DNA of 64,000 nucleotides from Solen grandis (taxonomy: Eukaryota > Mollusca > Bivalvia > Adapedonta > Solenidae). The stretch lies in assembly GCA_021229015.1 (NCBI GenBank), contig CM037783.1:2758725-2822724 (forward strand), read 5' to 3'. This document shows, one piece after another, positions 1-12,155 of this stretch (position 1 is its first letter; each line of letters begins with the position of its first letter). Below the pieces are notes generated by a model. The model searched no databases. It saw only the letters and a program-made list of their open reading frames with translations, and was not told where the DNA came from. The position numbers and the translations under genes are program-made.

Positions 1-350
1 ATGACAAACTTCACACAGTGATCTCCCTTGCAAGCAAAAAAATCACTGCCGTCACAAATTTCACGTGATGATTGTAAATTAACAAAATGGCGTCTCCGTC
101 TGCTGTCACAACAACAAAAATATTTTTTAAAATGATTTTTTTACTACGTTAGAAATATAGATATGACACTCGCAGTAAAATAAAAAAAAAATGGAAAAAA
201 GAAAAAATAGCTTAATTCTGTTAATTTTTACTTGTAGTGGAATTAGTTATCCACAACTGTAAGGGGAGGTAACTACTGCGTGGAGTTTGTATAAATGACT
301 TGATTTATATATTGCAAACTACTATTCCTCTCAATAATAAACTGACATAC
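1..350. other. left flank, intron of minus-strand gene
   Basis: This AT-rich sequence contains no exon that I can support. On the minus strand it is the intron that follows the exon at 351-559. The first 50 bases or so of that intron resemble the matching intron after 16247. A pyrimidine-rich acceptor-like site on the minus strand (CAG at 259-257) is followed by a short open stretch that ends in a stop after about 11 codons. I treat this as chance. Confidence 0.5.
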
Positions 351-559
351 CTCCTCACTTTGAATAGTGTCCATGTTGGCATACTCGGCTGCACGCGCAA
401 CACTTTCGTCAACCTTCGTCGTCTTGATCTCCTTTACGGAATCTTCCAATTCAATTACGAAGTCAATCGTGCTTGGAAATTCTACTTTGGAGTCTTTGTT
501 CTTCTTAATGGTTTCTTCTTTGAATTTGATGCTGGACTTTTCTTTAGTACTGTTCTTAG
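351..559 (-). CDS. Exon 2 (prodomain) of minus-strand M12B-like gene
   Basis: The minus strand reads an open frame ending in GAG|GTATGT, a good donor site. The acceptor AAAAG|CTAAG gives a 209-nt exon that starts in phase 1, as exon 1 requires, and ends in phase 0. From IKFKEE to the closing SEE, 56 of 60 residues match the exon at 16048-16247. Recognisable words are EFPSTIDFVIE and DESVARAAEYANMD. The similarity continues into the flanking introns for roughly 50 bases on each side. In M12B proteases this position corresponds to the prodomain, which keeps the enzyme inactive in the secretory pathway. An alternative acceptor, CTAAG|AACAG, would give a phase-0 exon of 204 nt but would not fit exon 1. 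Confidence 0.6.
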
Positions 560-3500
560 CTTTTAATAAATAAAATGCTATTTGTAATATTGGTTAGCTA
601 TTGTCTTTCACATAGTCTGTCTGCACTCATACAATGCTTTCAAGCAGTATATCATAATTGTATATGTAATGCCTGAAATGGGATTTATTACATAAATGAT
701 ACCATAAAAACATAAAACCGAGGTGATTAACACTTAAGCGTTGTTTGTCGAGTCCTGGTCTAGTAATTCAATCTAAATTCAAGGAAGGTTTCAAACTGGA
801 TTTGGGAATTAAGATTTTTTTATGCAAGGAAGCTTTTAAACTGGTTTGGTATAGGCCTATGATGGTAGTTCTAAATGGATTTTTGTGCTATTGGCCACAT
901 ATGGGTTTTGCATGCAAGGAAGCCTCCAAACTGGCTTGAGAGATGATGGTGGTTATTACCGGGATATTCCTGCACATTTGAAGAACTGGACCTCACTATT
1001 TGACTGAAATACTGACAGACTGGCGGTTGTTCACGATATTCTTCAGAACATGTTTTACTTTGCGCATTAATATAATATACCCTTGTAATCATTACTGTCA
1101 TTAAATAAATGATATTGATTTTCCTGTGTGTGCATATCTTTCACCAGTACTTATTTCTACAGGTGCTCGTTACAATTAATACAACCACCTCCCCCACTTA
1201 GTCTTCGCATATACAGTTGAACCTGTATTAGCGGTCACCTCTGTTAAACGACCACTATCTCTTTTTCCCTTGACTGATCGCTTAAGACAGGTTTCACGCT
1301 GTGTGTTTGTGTATGGGACAGGATAGTTACAAATCTTAGTTTCGAGCTCTTGTGGTAATCAGTAATATCTATCTTATACATTCAAATCCTGAATGTAACA
1401 TAAATATTTAATGTTATATTGTTGAAGCCATTAGCTCGCCATTGTCTAAGAGACATAAACCAATTATGATAAGAACACCAGCAATAGCCGTCAATATTAA
1501 TTTGAATTAGTTTGAAAAATAAAATTGTTTAACCCTTTCCCTCATAGAGGACACCATGAAAAGACCTATGCGAACAGCATAAAACCAGATCAGCCTGCGA
1601 GTAATTCGCAGGCTGATCAGGTTTTATGCTGTTCGCTGCTCCTCAGTGGTCTGGAAATGAGGATTTTTTAATTAAATTTGGTAAGGTTTAACTGTGGTTT
1701 TCTGCAGATCAGGCTTTATGTGATACCTATTGAGTGCGTCAAAATGAGTCTATATGAGGGAAAGGGTTAATAGTGAAGCTTTTATAAACAGAAATTAAAA
1801 CATTCATGCGTTATTTGCAAAAAAAAGATATATGAAAATCCATTATTGCTAACAATGTAATAATGACAGTTTATGTAGTCAGTATTGCCATTAATTGTAA
1901 GATAAAGATAAGCAAATATCAATTTCGACCTTTCCACACAGGCAACCATGTTATATTTCGTTTCTTTACTTGCTTTTCAATGTTTCAATCACTTTGGGAC
2001 TTTATCTTTAAAAAAAAAATACAATGCTACTTGCGCCTCCCACACCGTTGATATGTGACATGATACCACACACAATCACATTATCCTTAGACTGGCCCAA
2101 CAAGTCCAGAAATTAACATTATATGATAAGCACCAGTTACAAGGGAGATATAACAAACCCATTGTAACGACTTATGTAGCAGTCCCAGATTGGACCCTTA
2201 AGCAAAAAAATTATATTTACATATATATGCGAATTAATAAGCAATACAAATATTTAAATGATTTAAACGTTAATTCTCGCACACAGGTTAAACGGCCACA
2301 CATTTTCAAGTCAACATAAATAATCACATATGCAATTTTGTTACATATTCATATTTGTATACAAAATGGCACATGTTCACATCCGCATGCATAAAAAAAT
2401 GTCCAGTAGAATATCAGTAGGTAATGATAAAATATTAGTTCTTATCATAACGAATATCAGTAGGGAATGATAAAATATTAGTTCTTATCATAAAGAATAT
2501 CAGTAGGTAATAATAAAATAGTAGTTCTTATCATAAAGAATATCAGTAGGTAATAATAAAATATTAGTTCTTATCATAAAGAATATCAGAAGGTAATAAT
2601 AAAATAGTAGTTCTTATCATAAAGAATATCAGCAGGTAATAATAAAATATTAGTTCCTATCATAAAGAATATCAGTAGGTAATGATAAAATATTAGTTCT
2701 TATCATAGAGAATATCAGAAGGTAATAATAAAATATTAGTTCTTATCATAGAGAATATCAGTAGGTAATAATAAAATATTAGTTCTTATTATAGAGAATA
2801 TCAGTAGGTAATGATAAAATATTAGTTCCTATCATAAAGAATATCAGAAGGTAATAATAAAATATTAGTTCTTATTATAGAGAATATCAGAAGGTAATAA
2901 TAAAATATTAGTTCTTATCATAAAGAATATCAGTAGGTAATAATAAAATATTAGTTCTTATTATAGAGAATATCAGAAGGTAATAATAAAATATTAGTTC
3001 TTATCATAAAGAATATCAGTAGGTAATAATAAAATATTAGTTCTTATCATAAAGAATATCAGTAGGTAATAATAAAATATTAGTTCTTATCATAGAGAAT
3101 ATCAGTAGGTAATGATAAAATATTAGTTCTTATTATAGAGAATATCAGAAGGTAATAATAAAATATTAGTTCTTACCATAAAGAATATCAGTAGGTAATA
3201 ATAAAATATTAGTTCTTATCATAGAGAATATAAGTAGGTAATAATAAAATAGTAGTTCTTATCATAAAGAATATCAGAAGGTAATAATAAAATATTAGTT
3301 CTTATCATAGAGAATATCAGTAGGTAATAATAAAATATTAGTTCTTATCATAGAGAATATAAGTAGGTAATAATAAAATAGTAGTTCTTATCATAAAGAA
3401 TATCAGAAGGTAATAATAAAATATTAGTTCTTATTATAGAGAATATCAGTAGGTAATGATAAAATATTAGTTCTTATTATAGAGAATATAAGTAGGTAAT

Positions 3501-6500
3501 AATAAAATAGTAGTTCTTATCATAAAGAATATCAGAAGGTAATAATAAAATATTAGTTCTTATTATAGAGAATATCAGTAGGTAATGATAAAATATTAGT
3601 TCTTATCATAGAGAATATCAGAAGGTAATAATAAAATATTAGTTCTTATCATAGAGAATATCAGTAGGTAATGATAAAATATTAGTTCTTACCATAAAGA
3701 ATATCAGTAGGTAATAATAAAATATTAATTCTTACCATAAAGAATATCAGTAGGTAATAATAAAATATTAGTTCTTATCATAGAGAATATCAGTAGGTAA
3801 TAATAAAATATTAGTTCTTATCATAGAGAATATCAGTAGGTAATGATAAAATATTAGTTCTTATCATAAAGAATATCAGTAGGTAATAATAAAATATTAG
3901 TTCTTATCATAGAGAATATCAGTAGGTAATGATAAAATATTAGTTCTTATCATAGAGAATATCAGTAGGTAATAATAAAATATTAGTTCTTATCATAGAG
4001 AATATCAGTAGGTAATAATAAAATATTAGTTCTTACCATAAAGAATATCAGTAGGTAATGATAAAATATTAGTTCTTATCATAGAGAATATCAGTAGGTA
4101 ATAATAAAATATTAGTTCTTATTATAGAGAATATCAGTAGGTAATGATAAAATATTAGTTCTTATCATAGAGAATATCAGTAGGTAATAATAAAATATTA
4201 GTTCTTATCATAGAGAATATCAGTAGGTAATAATAAAATATTAGTTCTTATCATAAAGAATATCAGTAGGTAATAATAAAATATTAGTTCTTATCATATA
4301 TAATATCATTAGGTAATAATAAAATATTAGTTCTTATCATAGAGAATATCAGTAGGTAATGATAAAATATTAGTTCTTACCATAAAGAATATCAGTAGGT
4401 AATGATAAAATATTAGTTCTTATCATAGAGAATATCAGTAGGTAATAATAAAATATTAGTTCTTATCATAGAGAATATCAGTAGGTAATGATAAAATATT
4501 AGTTCTTACCATAAAGAATATCAGTAGGTAATGATAAAATATTAGTTCTTATCATAGAGAATATCAGTAGGTAATAATAAAATAGTAGTTCTTATCATAA
4601 AGAATATCAGAAGGTAATAATAAAATATTAGTTCTTACCATAAAGAATATCAGTAGGTAATAATAAAATATTAGTTCTTATCATAGAGAATATCAGTAGG
4701 TAATAATAAATATTAGTTCTTATTATAGAGAATATCAGAAGGTAATAATAAAATATTAGTTCTTATCATAGAGAATATCAGTAGGTAATAATAAAATATT
4801 AGTTCTTACCATAAAGAATATCAGAAGGTAATAATAAAATATTAGTTCTTACCATAAAGAATATCAGAAGGTAATAATAAAATATTAGTTCTTACCATAA
4901 AGAATATCAGAAGGTAATAATAAAATATTAGTTCTTACCATAAAGAATATCAGAAGGTAATAATAAAATATTAGTTCTTACCATAAAGAATATCAGTAGG
5001 TAATAATAAAATATTAGTTCTTACCATAAAGAATATCAGAAGGTAATAATAAAATATTAGTTCTTATTATAGAGAATATCAGTAGGTAATAATAAAATAT
5101 TAGTTCTTATCATAGAGAATATCAGTAGGTAATGATAAAATATTAGTTCTTATCATAGAGAATATCAGTAGGTAATAATAAAATATTAGTTCTTATCATA
5201 GAGAATATCAGTAGGTAATAATAAAATATTAGTTCTTATCATAGAGAATATCAGTAGGGAATGATAAAATATTAGTTCTTACCATAAAGAATATCAGTAG
5301 GTTATAATAAAATATTAGTTCTTATCATAAAGAATATCAGTAGGTAATAATAAAATATTAGTTCTTATCATAGCGAATATCAGTAGGTAATAATAAAATA
5401 TTAGTTCTTACCATAAAGAATATCAGTAGGTAATAATAAAATATTAGTTCTTATCATAAAGAATATCAGTAGGTAATAATAAAATATTAGTTCTTATCAT
5501 AGAGAATATCAGTAGGAATAATAAAATATTAGTTCTTACCATAAAGAATATCAGTAGGTAATAATAAAATATTAGTTCTTACCATAAAGAATATCAGTAG
5601 GTAATAATAAAATAGTAGTTCTTACCATAAAGAATATCAGTAGGTAATAATAAAATATTAGTTCTTATCATAAAGAATATCAGTAGGTAATAATAAAATA
5701 TTAGTTCTTATCATAAAGAATATCAGTAGGTAATGATAAAATATTAGTTCCTATCATAAAGAATATCAGTAGGTAATAATAAAATATTAGTTCTTACCAT
5801 AAAGAATATCAGTAGGTAATAATAAAATATTAGTTCTTATCATAAAGAATATCAGTAGGTAATGATAAAATATTAGTTCTTATTATATGAATACTAACCA
5901 CAAATAAAGGTAACTATTGCACATACTTAAATATAATGGAGTTATTGTTTGATAGTAGTTGTTGTAAGAACTTAAACATGCCTAGAATTTTTGGATGTAG
6001 TATTTATTTATGGTTGTTTTCGTTTATTTTGAAATAAAGGACATTTGAATGGAATGGACATAATCCCTAAGTATGCGACAATGGAATATATATGGAATAT
6101 ATATATATATATACTTTTTTTTTGAAAAGTTCATTTTGGATGGTAAACATAGTTTTTAATTTGTTGTAACAGTGAAAACGTCGTTTTTTTTGTTGATCTA
6201 TTATATTTTCTTAAAACAACAACAACAAAAAACCCCTAAGTTTTTATTATCGTTTACTACTTCAAATTGTTCGTCACCCAAATTAAATTTGTAAGTAAGA
6301 TTTTTTCTGTCATTGCTGAAAATTTTGATTTTTGGTTAACTAATATAAAGTTTAAAGTTTCATAATTCACAGTAGTTTTTCAGTGAGTGCATTTTGTAAA
6401 TCAATTTACTTATTAAAACTATATCGTCTGCATACAGCAGTAAGAAAATGTTTAGAAAATATCTTGCATCTTTAGATACTCCATTTATGCCATTGTTTTG

Positions 6501-7933
6501 AAGAAATATGTCTCATTCATTTAGGAAAATTTGAATATTAATAGTGAAAGGTGTTCGCCTTGTCTTACTCGGATATTGCTATTAAAATATGATGTTTCTC
6601 TCTCATTTGTTACAACTTTTGATTTTATAGTATGGTATAGATTATATAAATAACTTATCAGTTGTTGATATTTTTTTCTAATATATATTTTTACACTTGT
6701 TGACATTGTCTTTTGTTTATTATTCTTGTGAATATATTCCCCAGGCAGCTTAGTAAAGTCACGCGGTTTTCTGCCGATTAAGGATCACCTTTGTTTTTTT
6801 AATATTGGCTTGATAATACCCATTTTGTCCAGATCTCCAGTATTATACCTTGATCAAATATATATTGAATAGTTTTCATTTACTGGTAAAAAGTAAGTGT
6901 GCGGATGTTTTAATTTGTTCGTTTACGATATTATCTACACCAAGTGTGTGTTATTTTGCAGATTTTTAATTGCTCAAACAACTCGGTTACCGCAATGTAA
7001 ATTATTAGCAATTGCATCATAACAAAACGCCTTTAGGGGATTGGTGCGGGAAAATATTCAATATTCATTTAATTCCGTATTATTTAGTTAAAACATATTT
7101 TTACTCACGTTCATACAAACAGATATGCTAAATGTATTTATGCGAAAATTATATTAAAGTGAAAGAATGTACTAATAGGACTTTCAGGTTACATATATTA
7201 ATTTCAATAATAACTGATGAGAATATGTATATAAGTATATAATTTTATATGTAACCTTGTCTTTCAAATAATGTGGTAAATTTAAAACAAAAAAACCCTC
7301 GAAAATTATATTATTTATACCCCAATATGCAAAAATATTTAAAGAAATTATTTGCATTTAATATCAAATATTTATTAAATTAAAGTATAATATCAGACAA
7401 AATATTCAGAAAGTCAACTCACTAATTTGACATAATTACTAAAAATTGTGTGTTTGTGTGTTTTATTGAAATTCAGTATACAAACTTAAGACTTATCCCG
7501 TGACAATTTAATATGTGAACGTCTTAAAACTTATCTTTTAAAGTAAATTGTATTTATGTCATAAATACATTTTTTTAATTAAATATGCCAACAACAGCTC
7601 AAACGAATATATCATCTACAAATAAAACGAACACAAATTTAAAAGAAAAAACAAACAAACAAATGCTTCGGGATATGTTCAAGGAACTGATTAAATGTTT
7701 GGCTTTCATGATCAATTTTATTGCAAAATTAAAATGCATAAAGTGAACAGTTCTCTTTTTACACCTTAAAGTATACTGAAACAACACCTTTAATGTAAAT
7801 GCATTGTATAGTACGTATGTATTAAACAGGAAATATACACTTTAATAATAAAATTAAGACATGCAAAATTCTTACCTGCAAAAACATGAGCTGTTAGACA
7901 CAGAACAACCAGCCCTCGGTGTACAGTTGTCAT
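351..7933 (-). CDS. Partial secreted M12B-type metalloprotease gene, 5' part (two exons seen)
   Basis: This entry spans the visible part of a minus-strand gene paralogous to the plus-strand gene at 14366. Exon 1 is 7933-7876 and exon 2 is about 559-351; the rest lies left of the window. Exon 1 encodes a start codon and signal peptide; exon 2 encodes a prodomain segment. The assignment to M12B is indirect: the two exons match exons 1 and 2 of the plus-strand gene, and only that gene shows the furin site and catalytic-domain sequence. The intron of about 7.3 kb holds SINE and MITE copies, a 43-bp satellite and a dead LINE, whereas the matching intron of the plus-strand gene is 1.6 kb. I see no in-frame stop in the two exons. 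It could be a functional gene or a partial duplicate. Confidence 0.6.
778..1050 (+). repeat. SINE family A body, rearranged fragment
   Basis: The core of the family-A SINE body (AGGAAGCCTCCAAACTGGCTT-like) occurs here three times in a row, at about 781, 825 and 917, which suggests internal duplication. The last copy continues to the GACTGAAATACTG motif. No tRNA-like head is present. It lies in the large intron of the minus-strand gene. Confidence 0.6.
1211..1298. repeat. Internally deleted MITE of the AAGCGGTCA family
   Basis: The ends ATACAGTTGAACCTGTATTA and CTTAAGACAGGTTTCAC match the termini of the elements at 16911-17097 and 57614-57796, but the centre is mostly missing. The element is therefore a deleted copy. 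Confidence 0.55.
1529..1770. mobile_element. piggyBac-type MITE, copy 1
   Basis: The element starts TTAACCCTTTCCCTCATA and ends with the inverted sequence TATGAGGGAAAGGGTTAA. TTAA flanks with termini beginning CCC are the signature of piggyBac-class transposons. It carries no open reading frame, so it would have been moved by an enzyme encoded elsewhere. A near-perfect palindrome of about 58 bp sits inside, at about 1578-1633. Confidence 0.8.
1965..2177 (-). repeat. SINE family B, 5'-truncated
   Basis: The minus strand contains the family-B body (ATAATGTGATTGTGTGTGGT and relatives) and shares with 11925-12155 the adjacent segment that ends near GGGAGATATAACAA. The tRNA-like head is absent. 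Confidence 0.6.
2409..5887. repeat. 43-bp tandem satellite, about 81 copies
   Basis: A 43-bp unit beginning GAATATCAGTAGGTAATAAT repeats head to tail for about 3.48 kb. I checked the spacing at several points; for example GAATATCAG starts at 2495 and 2538. Units differ at a few fixed positions: CAGTAGG or CAGAAGG, GTAATGAT or GTAATAAT, ATAAAG or ATAGAG, and TTATCAT, TTACCAT or TTATTAT. All units face the same way. The array is very AT-rich, has no long reading frame, and lies inside the first intron of the minus-strand metalloprotease gene. Confidence 0.95.
5888..6239. other. AT-rich intron sequence
   Basis: This stretch contains a short TA repeat near 6097-6112 and an AAC-rich run near 6216-6232. 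I see no gene or element in it. Confidence 0.5.
6240..6880 (-). pseudogene. Decayed non-LTR retrotransposon (LINE) reverse transcriptase
   Basis: Reading the minus strand from right to left gives reverse transcriptase landmarks in the correct order. These are a MGIIKPILKK segment near 6800-6840, RVTLLSCLGNIFTRIINKR near 6705-6765, NIRVRQGEHLSLLIF near 6530-6580, and the catalytic LLLYADDIVLIS near 6418-6450. The frame changes between these blocks and stops interrupt it, so this is a dead fragment. No endonuclease domain or 3' tail is recognisable here, and I cannot assign the clade. It lies within the intron of the minus-strand metalloprotease gene. Confidence 0.8.
6881..7875. other. AT-rich intron sequence without recognised features
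   Basis: This is the part of the minus-strand intron next to exon 1. I see only AT-rich unique sequence with no open frame of note. Confidence 0.5.
7876..7933 (-). CDS. Exon 1 (signal peptide) of minus-strand M12B-like gene
   Basis: The minus strand has ATG at 7933-7931 followed by MTTVHRGLVVLCLTAHVFA and a GCAG|GTAAGA donor. The exon is 58 nt and ends in phase 1, exactly as in the plus-strand paralog at 14366-14423. Ten of 19 residues are identical, and the donor context is the same. The hydrophobic run VVLCLTAHVFA is a typical signal peptide core, so the product should enter the secretory pathway. Upstream, GTGAGTATTT and a TATA-like sequence are also shared with the paralog. This agreement in length, phase, start context and promoter is the reason for calling this short exon. 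Confidence 0.75.
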
Positions 7934-7980
7934 TATTACTTTAAACTTCGAAATACTCACGGAGAGTCTTCAAATGGGAC

Positions 7981-7989
7981 TCATATATA
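7981..7989 (-). promoter_or_regulatory. TATA-like box of minus-strand M12B-like gene
   Basis: The minus strand reads TATATATGA about 50 bases upstream of the start codon. Between the two lies GTGAGTATTT, also present between the TATAAAAG box and start codon of the plus-strand paralog. Transcription would begin at around 7950-7960. Confidence 0.55.
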
Positions 7990-8304
7990 TGAAAATATCG
8001 ATTATGTTTAGCAGATCACCCAATCAAATGGTAGATATTCGATCGTGACTCATAATTGGGTCAAACATATGTTGATACGAAGGTCAGACCATTGTCACAA
8101 ACAAAAAAATATAGGACACGTTTCAGAATGTGACTAGTAAATGTCAAATATTGCATCTCTTTGTGTTTCTGTCTGTCTGTCTGTTTCTTTGTATAACGTT
8201 TTCGAGAATAAAGTACATGGCGTATGATATTTAGGTTTGAGCCAAGGAACTGGGAGTCTAAAAGTCTGTAGAAGTAGTGACGACCTACCCTCATGTTCTA
8301 AATT
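7990..8304. other. Unique intergenic sequence between the divergent genes
   Basis: No gene is visible. A short CTGT-type run occurs near 8166-8186. Confidence 0.45.
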
Positions 8305-8775
8305 CCTCCTGTTTAGTTAGTTACATTTAACCCAAGGGACACAACTCAGTCAAGCAAACCTTAGGATTTCTACAAGTCCATTTCGAGACACTTACTCCAA
8401 TGACCTACTAAGCATCATTAGCATAATTTATACACTGGGTGTCATCCATCATCTCAGATCTCATTAAGATAGTTTCTTTTTCTTCAACGTCGTTTGATAT
8501 GTTTTTTATTGTTTTGTCATTGATTTATTTCACCAGTGCAAATAAGTTGGCTATTTAGATCTACTCCCAGATTCTCCATTTGATCTTGATCTTTCCCCCC
8601 TCCTGTTAAGTTTGTAGCATTTAATCCAGGGAATTCTACAAGAGTTACTTATGAATCCAGTTATGACATTTATTCCAATAAAATACTAAGCATCATTAGA
8701 AATATGTCATCCATCAACTTAGATCTCATTAAGATTAAGTTTCATTTTCCTCACCGTCGTTTAATATGCTTTTTC
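8305..8775. repeat. Diverged local tandem duplication
   Basis: Sequence at 8305-8500 resembles 8600-8775. Shared words in the same order include CCTCCTGTT, ACTAAGCATCATTAG, GTCATCCATCA and GATCTCATTAAGAT, followed by CGTCGTTT. Small indels separate the copies. The content is unknown. Confidence 0.65.
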
Positions 8776-8945
8776 GGTGGGCTGAAAGAGTACCCCTTTT
8801 CAGCAGTGCCTCGAAATTGTAGCACAAGAACAAGGGAAAAAAAGAGTTCTTCGTCTGGGACATAGTATTAACCCATCTGCCTGAAAATCTTCTTTCCATA
8901 ACTAGGTGAAATCAGCCCGGATACACTAATTTTTTTTATTTTTTT

Positions 8946-9503
8946 TTAATTTTTTTTTTGTGTGCAGACACGTTGATGCTTGTGAAGATTTCCGGCATGA
9001 CTGAAATGTATGTCATTGGTTTTAGGAAAAGTTGTACATCGCCTGAATGTGGCCCTGGCGATGGTGCTACAAAATAATGGGAGCATTAGCTCAGTAAACG
9101 CGCTGTAGTTCGTCCTCTCTTTTCCCATGGAGGAGACTCATCGCGTCGAAGCTGAAAGGTTCCACCAATTGTCTGGTAATTGCTATTCTTGCCATGAAGA
9201 TGAACATCTTCGCGGGTGTCTAATGGCTCAAAATAGCAACGACACCGGTACTGTCGTGGTCAAGGTGTAGATACCTCAATCTCAACCTTGACAAAAGCGT
9301 TGTTGACTATTTCTGTCAGCTGCATAACGGAATGAGACAGAGCGTTTGGAGCATAAAAACGTTTGATTATTGTGCTGGGCCTGTTTGTGTTGCTTTAGGT
9401 TTGTCTTTGCTGTGTATTTAAATTGCATGTCCTTTCTAAAACTATTATAATGGGTAGATATCAATCTAAAACACACCCCAGTGAACGTTTGCTCTTTTCT
9501 CAT
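8946..9503 (-). pseudogene. Broken C2H2 zinc-finger coding sequence
   Basis: The minus strand encodes zinc-finger-like pieces. At 9282-9503 there is TAKTNLKQHKQAQH followed by TFLCSK and later QQRFC; at 8946-9128 there is HFSHAGNLHKHQRVC. Spacing such as NLxxHxxxxH/C is typical of C2H2 fingers, which bind DNA. The paired cysteines are mostly missing and stops separate the pieces, so the sequence cannot make a normal protein. It may be a relic of a gene copy or of a zinc-finger gene carried by a transposon. Confidence 0.45.
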
Positions 9504-10940
9504 CGGAAGACTGGTGTGCCCTATTTTTTAACTAATTTTTGCCGACAAACAAGAGCTAATTCTTCACTATAAGACACTTACAGAAGATTTTCTGACAAAT
9601 GATGAAAATATTTTAGCTGATGATAGATGACATGCATGGTTTTGATAATGCTAATTCTGCATCAAACGTAATTTTATGTAGATGCAAAAATACGCATTCC
9701 ATTCCTTGGGACCGTATAACAAAATTATTTGCTCTTGTATTAAGAAAGATGAGAGCTTTTAATGACAAAATGAAGTCAAAATCGAAGTCAATACTGTAAA
9801 GCTTAATTTTGAAGGCGTTGATGAAAAACAAAATGCACGCGTCGAAGGCACAGTAGTTGTATGTTTGTCAAGAGAAAGAGGGCTTGACAAGCTGCAATTC
9901 TGCTGGGTACCTTAAATTTTGCCAGATACAAAACAAAATAATAAAAGGTTGTTGTTTCAGATTTGCTTCCTTTTGAATTAAGTATGCATATTGAAATAAA
10001 TATCATAAAATGAGGGCAATATAATTAAGGAGATTAAGAATGGCGATGTGCAAATTGTTAGCAGTCCATTTGAACAAATGGTGTGTTCATCTTAAAGCAG
10101 GTTTATTGGCATCACTTGAAAATTTGTTCCTCGTTTATTAAAACAGTTTGATAAACAAAAGAATTGCGACAATTCTGTTCTCTCAGTGCTATCAGCACTT
10201 TGATTTGTGCTCAATGTCCGTATCTTGTGACGTCACATTCTCTAAATGTATATTGCAAAAAGTTTGCAGCATAGGTCAATGACTCGTGACTGATTTCGGA
10301 TAGGACATATACAGGTTTCGGTTATTTCATAGTGTAACAATAACCACTACAGGTATCTGAGGTCGATAACTTGGTGTGATTATTAGTATGTAACATGGAT
10401 TTGTATCGGACTTAAAGCTTTCTACATGGGTTTTGCTACATAATTAAATGACCGAAACATGCATATTTACTATCCTTAATTAGTTTCAAGCCCCATTTGC
10501 ATAAAAAATAGACAGTGTATTTTCCTTCCGCATGATGAAGTGATAGTTAAGCACGTTCATAGAGAAAATAGTTCTTTTGTGCTTTTGTGCCACAGGCAAT
10601 TATTGTATCTTATTTTTCAACACTTGTTCATAATCTCAGCATACCTGTGTTGTAGATTTATCTTTCGGTCATTCTTACGAATTCAGAAGTTCTTCGGTTT
10701 TCAAAGTTTAGAAAATAGGTACAACAGATGTGAGTGACTACGTCACAAAACTAGATCATATATGTATGAAATACAGTGTTTCAATTATGCTAATGATGCA
10801 TAGAATGTCAATGGCCAAAAGGAGTGGGAGTATGGGAGGGCGAGGTCAAATTCAAATGAGCTAGATGATGGCAGGTCAATAAACAGTGTAGTGTTTATGA
10901 CGGGTGATTGTTTTATCCTCGTTTTGGTGCGAATATTGCA
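9504..10940. other. Intergenic sequence without recognised genes
   Basis: Short open frames occur (for example 9613-10006 minus and 10540-10737 plus), but none shows a domain, splice context or codon pattern that I trust. Confidence 0.5.
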
Positions 10941-10943
10941 AGT

Positions 10944-11000
10944 CAGCCCAGGAACCTTTGAGAGGGATAAATATTAGTTGTGAAAACTTGTTTTCCCCAT
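10944..11000 (+). repeat. SINE family C fragment
   Basis: The words CAGCCCAGGAACC, GAGAGG and ATTAGTTGTGAAAAC match, in order, the body of the SINE copy at 56830-56990. Confidence 0.45.
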
Positions 11001-11071
11001 TGACGTCAAAAGAATAATCAAACCTATAGATTATACTACAATATTTACGTATAGTTTCATTAAAGACGTCC

Positions 11072-11315
11072 TTAACCCTTTCCCTCATAGAGGAAACCAT
11101 GAAAAGACCTATGAGAACAGCATAAAACCAGATCAGCCTGCGAGTAACACAAACAGGCTGATCAGGTTTTATGCTGTTCGCTGCTCCTCAGTGGTTTGGA
11201 AATGAGAACTTTATAATTAAATTTGGTAAGGTTTAACTGTGGTTTTCTGCAGATCAGGCTTTATGTGGTACCTATTGAGTGCGTCACAATGAGTCTATAT
11301 GAGGGAAAGGGTTAA
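11072..11315. mobile_element. piggyBac-type MITE, copy 2
   Basis: It has the same TTAACCCTTTCCCTCATA ends and TTAA flanks as copy 1. The central palindrome is slightly damaged: its loop reads GAGTAACACAAACAGG instead of a perfect mirror. Confidence 0.8.
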
Positions 11316-11924
11316 ATTAAGAAGAAATAAGATAGCAATTCAAATATCCTTTGCTTTCACTAACCGCAGCAAAAAAAACATATGTCCTTATGATCGATCG
11401 AGATATTAAACGAAGCAATGAATAAGTCATCAATCATATTTGTTCCTAACGGAAAAGTAACATCTTGGTTAAATTAGAAAAATAACAACAGAGCCGTGAA
11501 AGGGATCAATGATTTATATTCAGTCTTGAGTTTACAATATACTCAATGCTCAACTCAAGAGAGATATTTTTAAGTTTAAGTTAAACAAAAAGAAATCGAT
11601 AATTAGTTTAAAAAAAAATAGAAATAAGATTTCTAAGAAAAATGTTCAAATATTGATATTTTAATGTAACCTTGTGAATATACATTTTTTTGATTTATTA
11701 AATCTTTGATTTTGGAATTGGAATATGAATCATTGGACGTTTAACACTGTAGTGTTGTTATTCTTTGCTTTACCCAGACGATACTTCTGGAAAAACAATG
11801 ATTGATGGGCCTTTAATTACTTCGATAAAATATCATTATCATTTATATGAACATAGGTTTGTGACTGCTGTCAGTGACAGAATATCCAAACTGTTGTCTC
11901 TTCTTCTTAAGGATGTTTGTTTGT
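11316..11924. other. AT-rich intergenic sequence
   Basis: I see no gene or repeat family here. Confidence 0.45.
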
Positions 11925-12155
11925 TGGGTTTAACGTCCAGCCGACAGTATTTTAGTCATTTGGAGACGATGTCTACTTGAGACAGATATAGTGCTGCCAC
12001 ACTGCAGTATCACGCCGTATACACGTGGCATGATACCACACCCAGTCACATTATCCTGACACTGGGCCAACCAGTCCTGCATATGGAATTATTTGCTGAG
12101 GGCCAAGCAAGGGAGCTATAACAGTACCCATTTTTTTACGACTTTGGTAAGCTGG
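11925..12155 (-). repeat. SINE family B, 5'-truncated copy
   Basis: The minus strand carries the body of the family seen in full at 51905-52213: CACTGCAGTGTGGCAGCACT, CAAGTAGACATCGTCTCCAA and the GTTAAACCCAACAA 3' end. It also includes the segment shared with 2117-2177. The tRNA-like head is missing. Confidence 0.7.

Noticed and set aside
2409..5887. Regular 43-bp repeats considered as a CRISPR array
   Set aside because: There are no unique spacers; units are directly adjacent and vary only at a few positions. The setting is eukaryotic.
9613..10006. Frames on both strands resembling a relic gene
   Set aside because: No recognisable domain or conserved motif; too weak to annotate.
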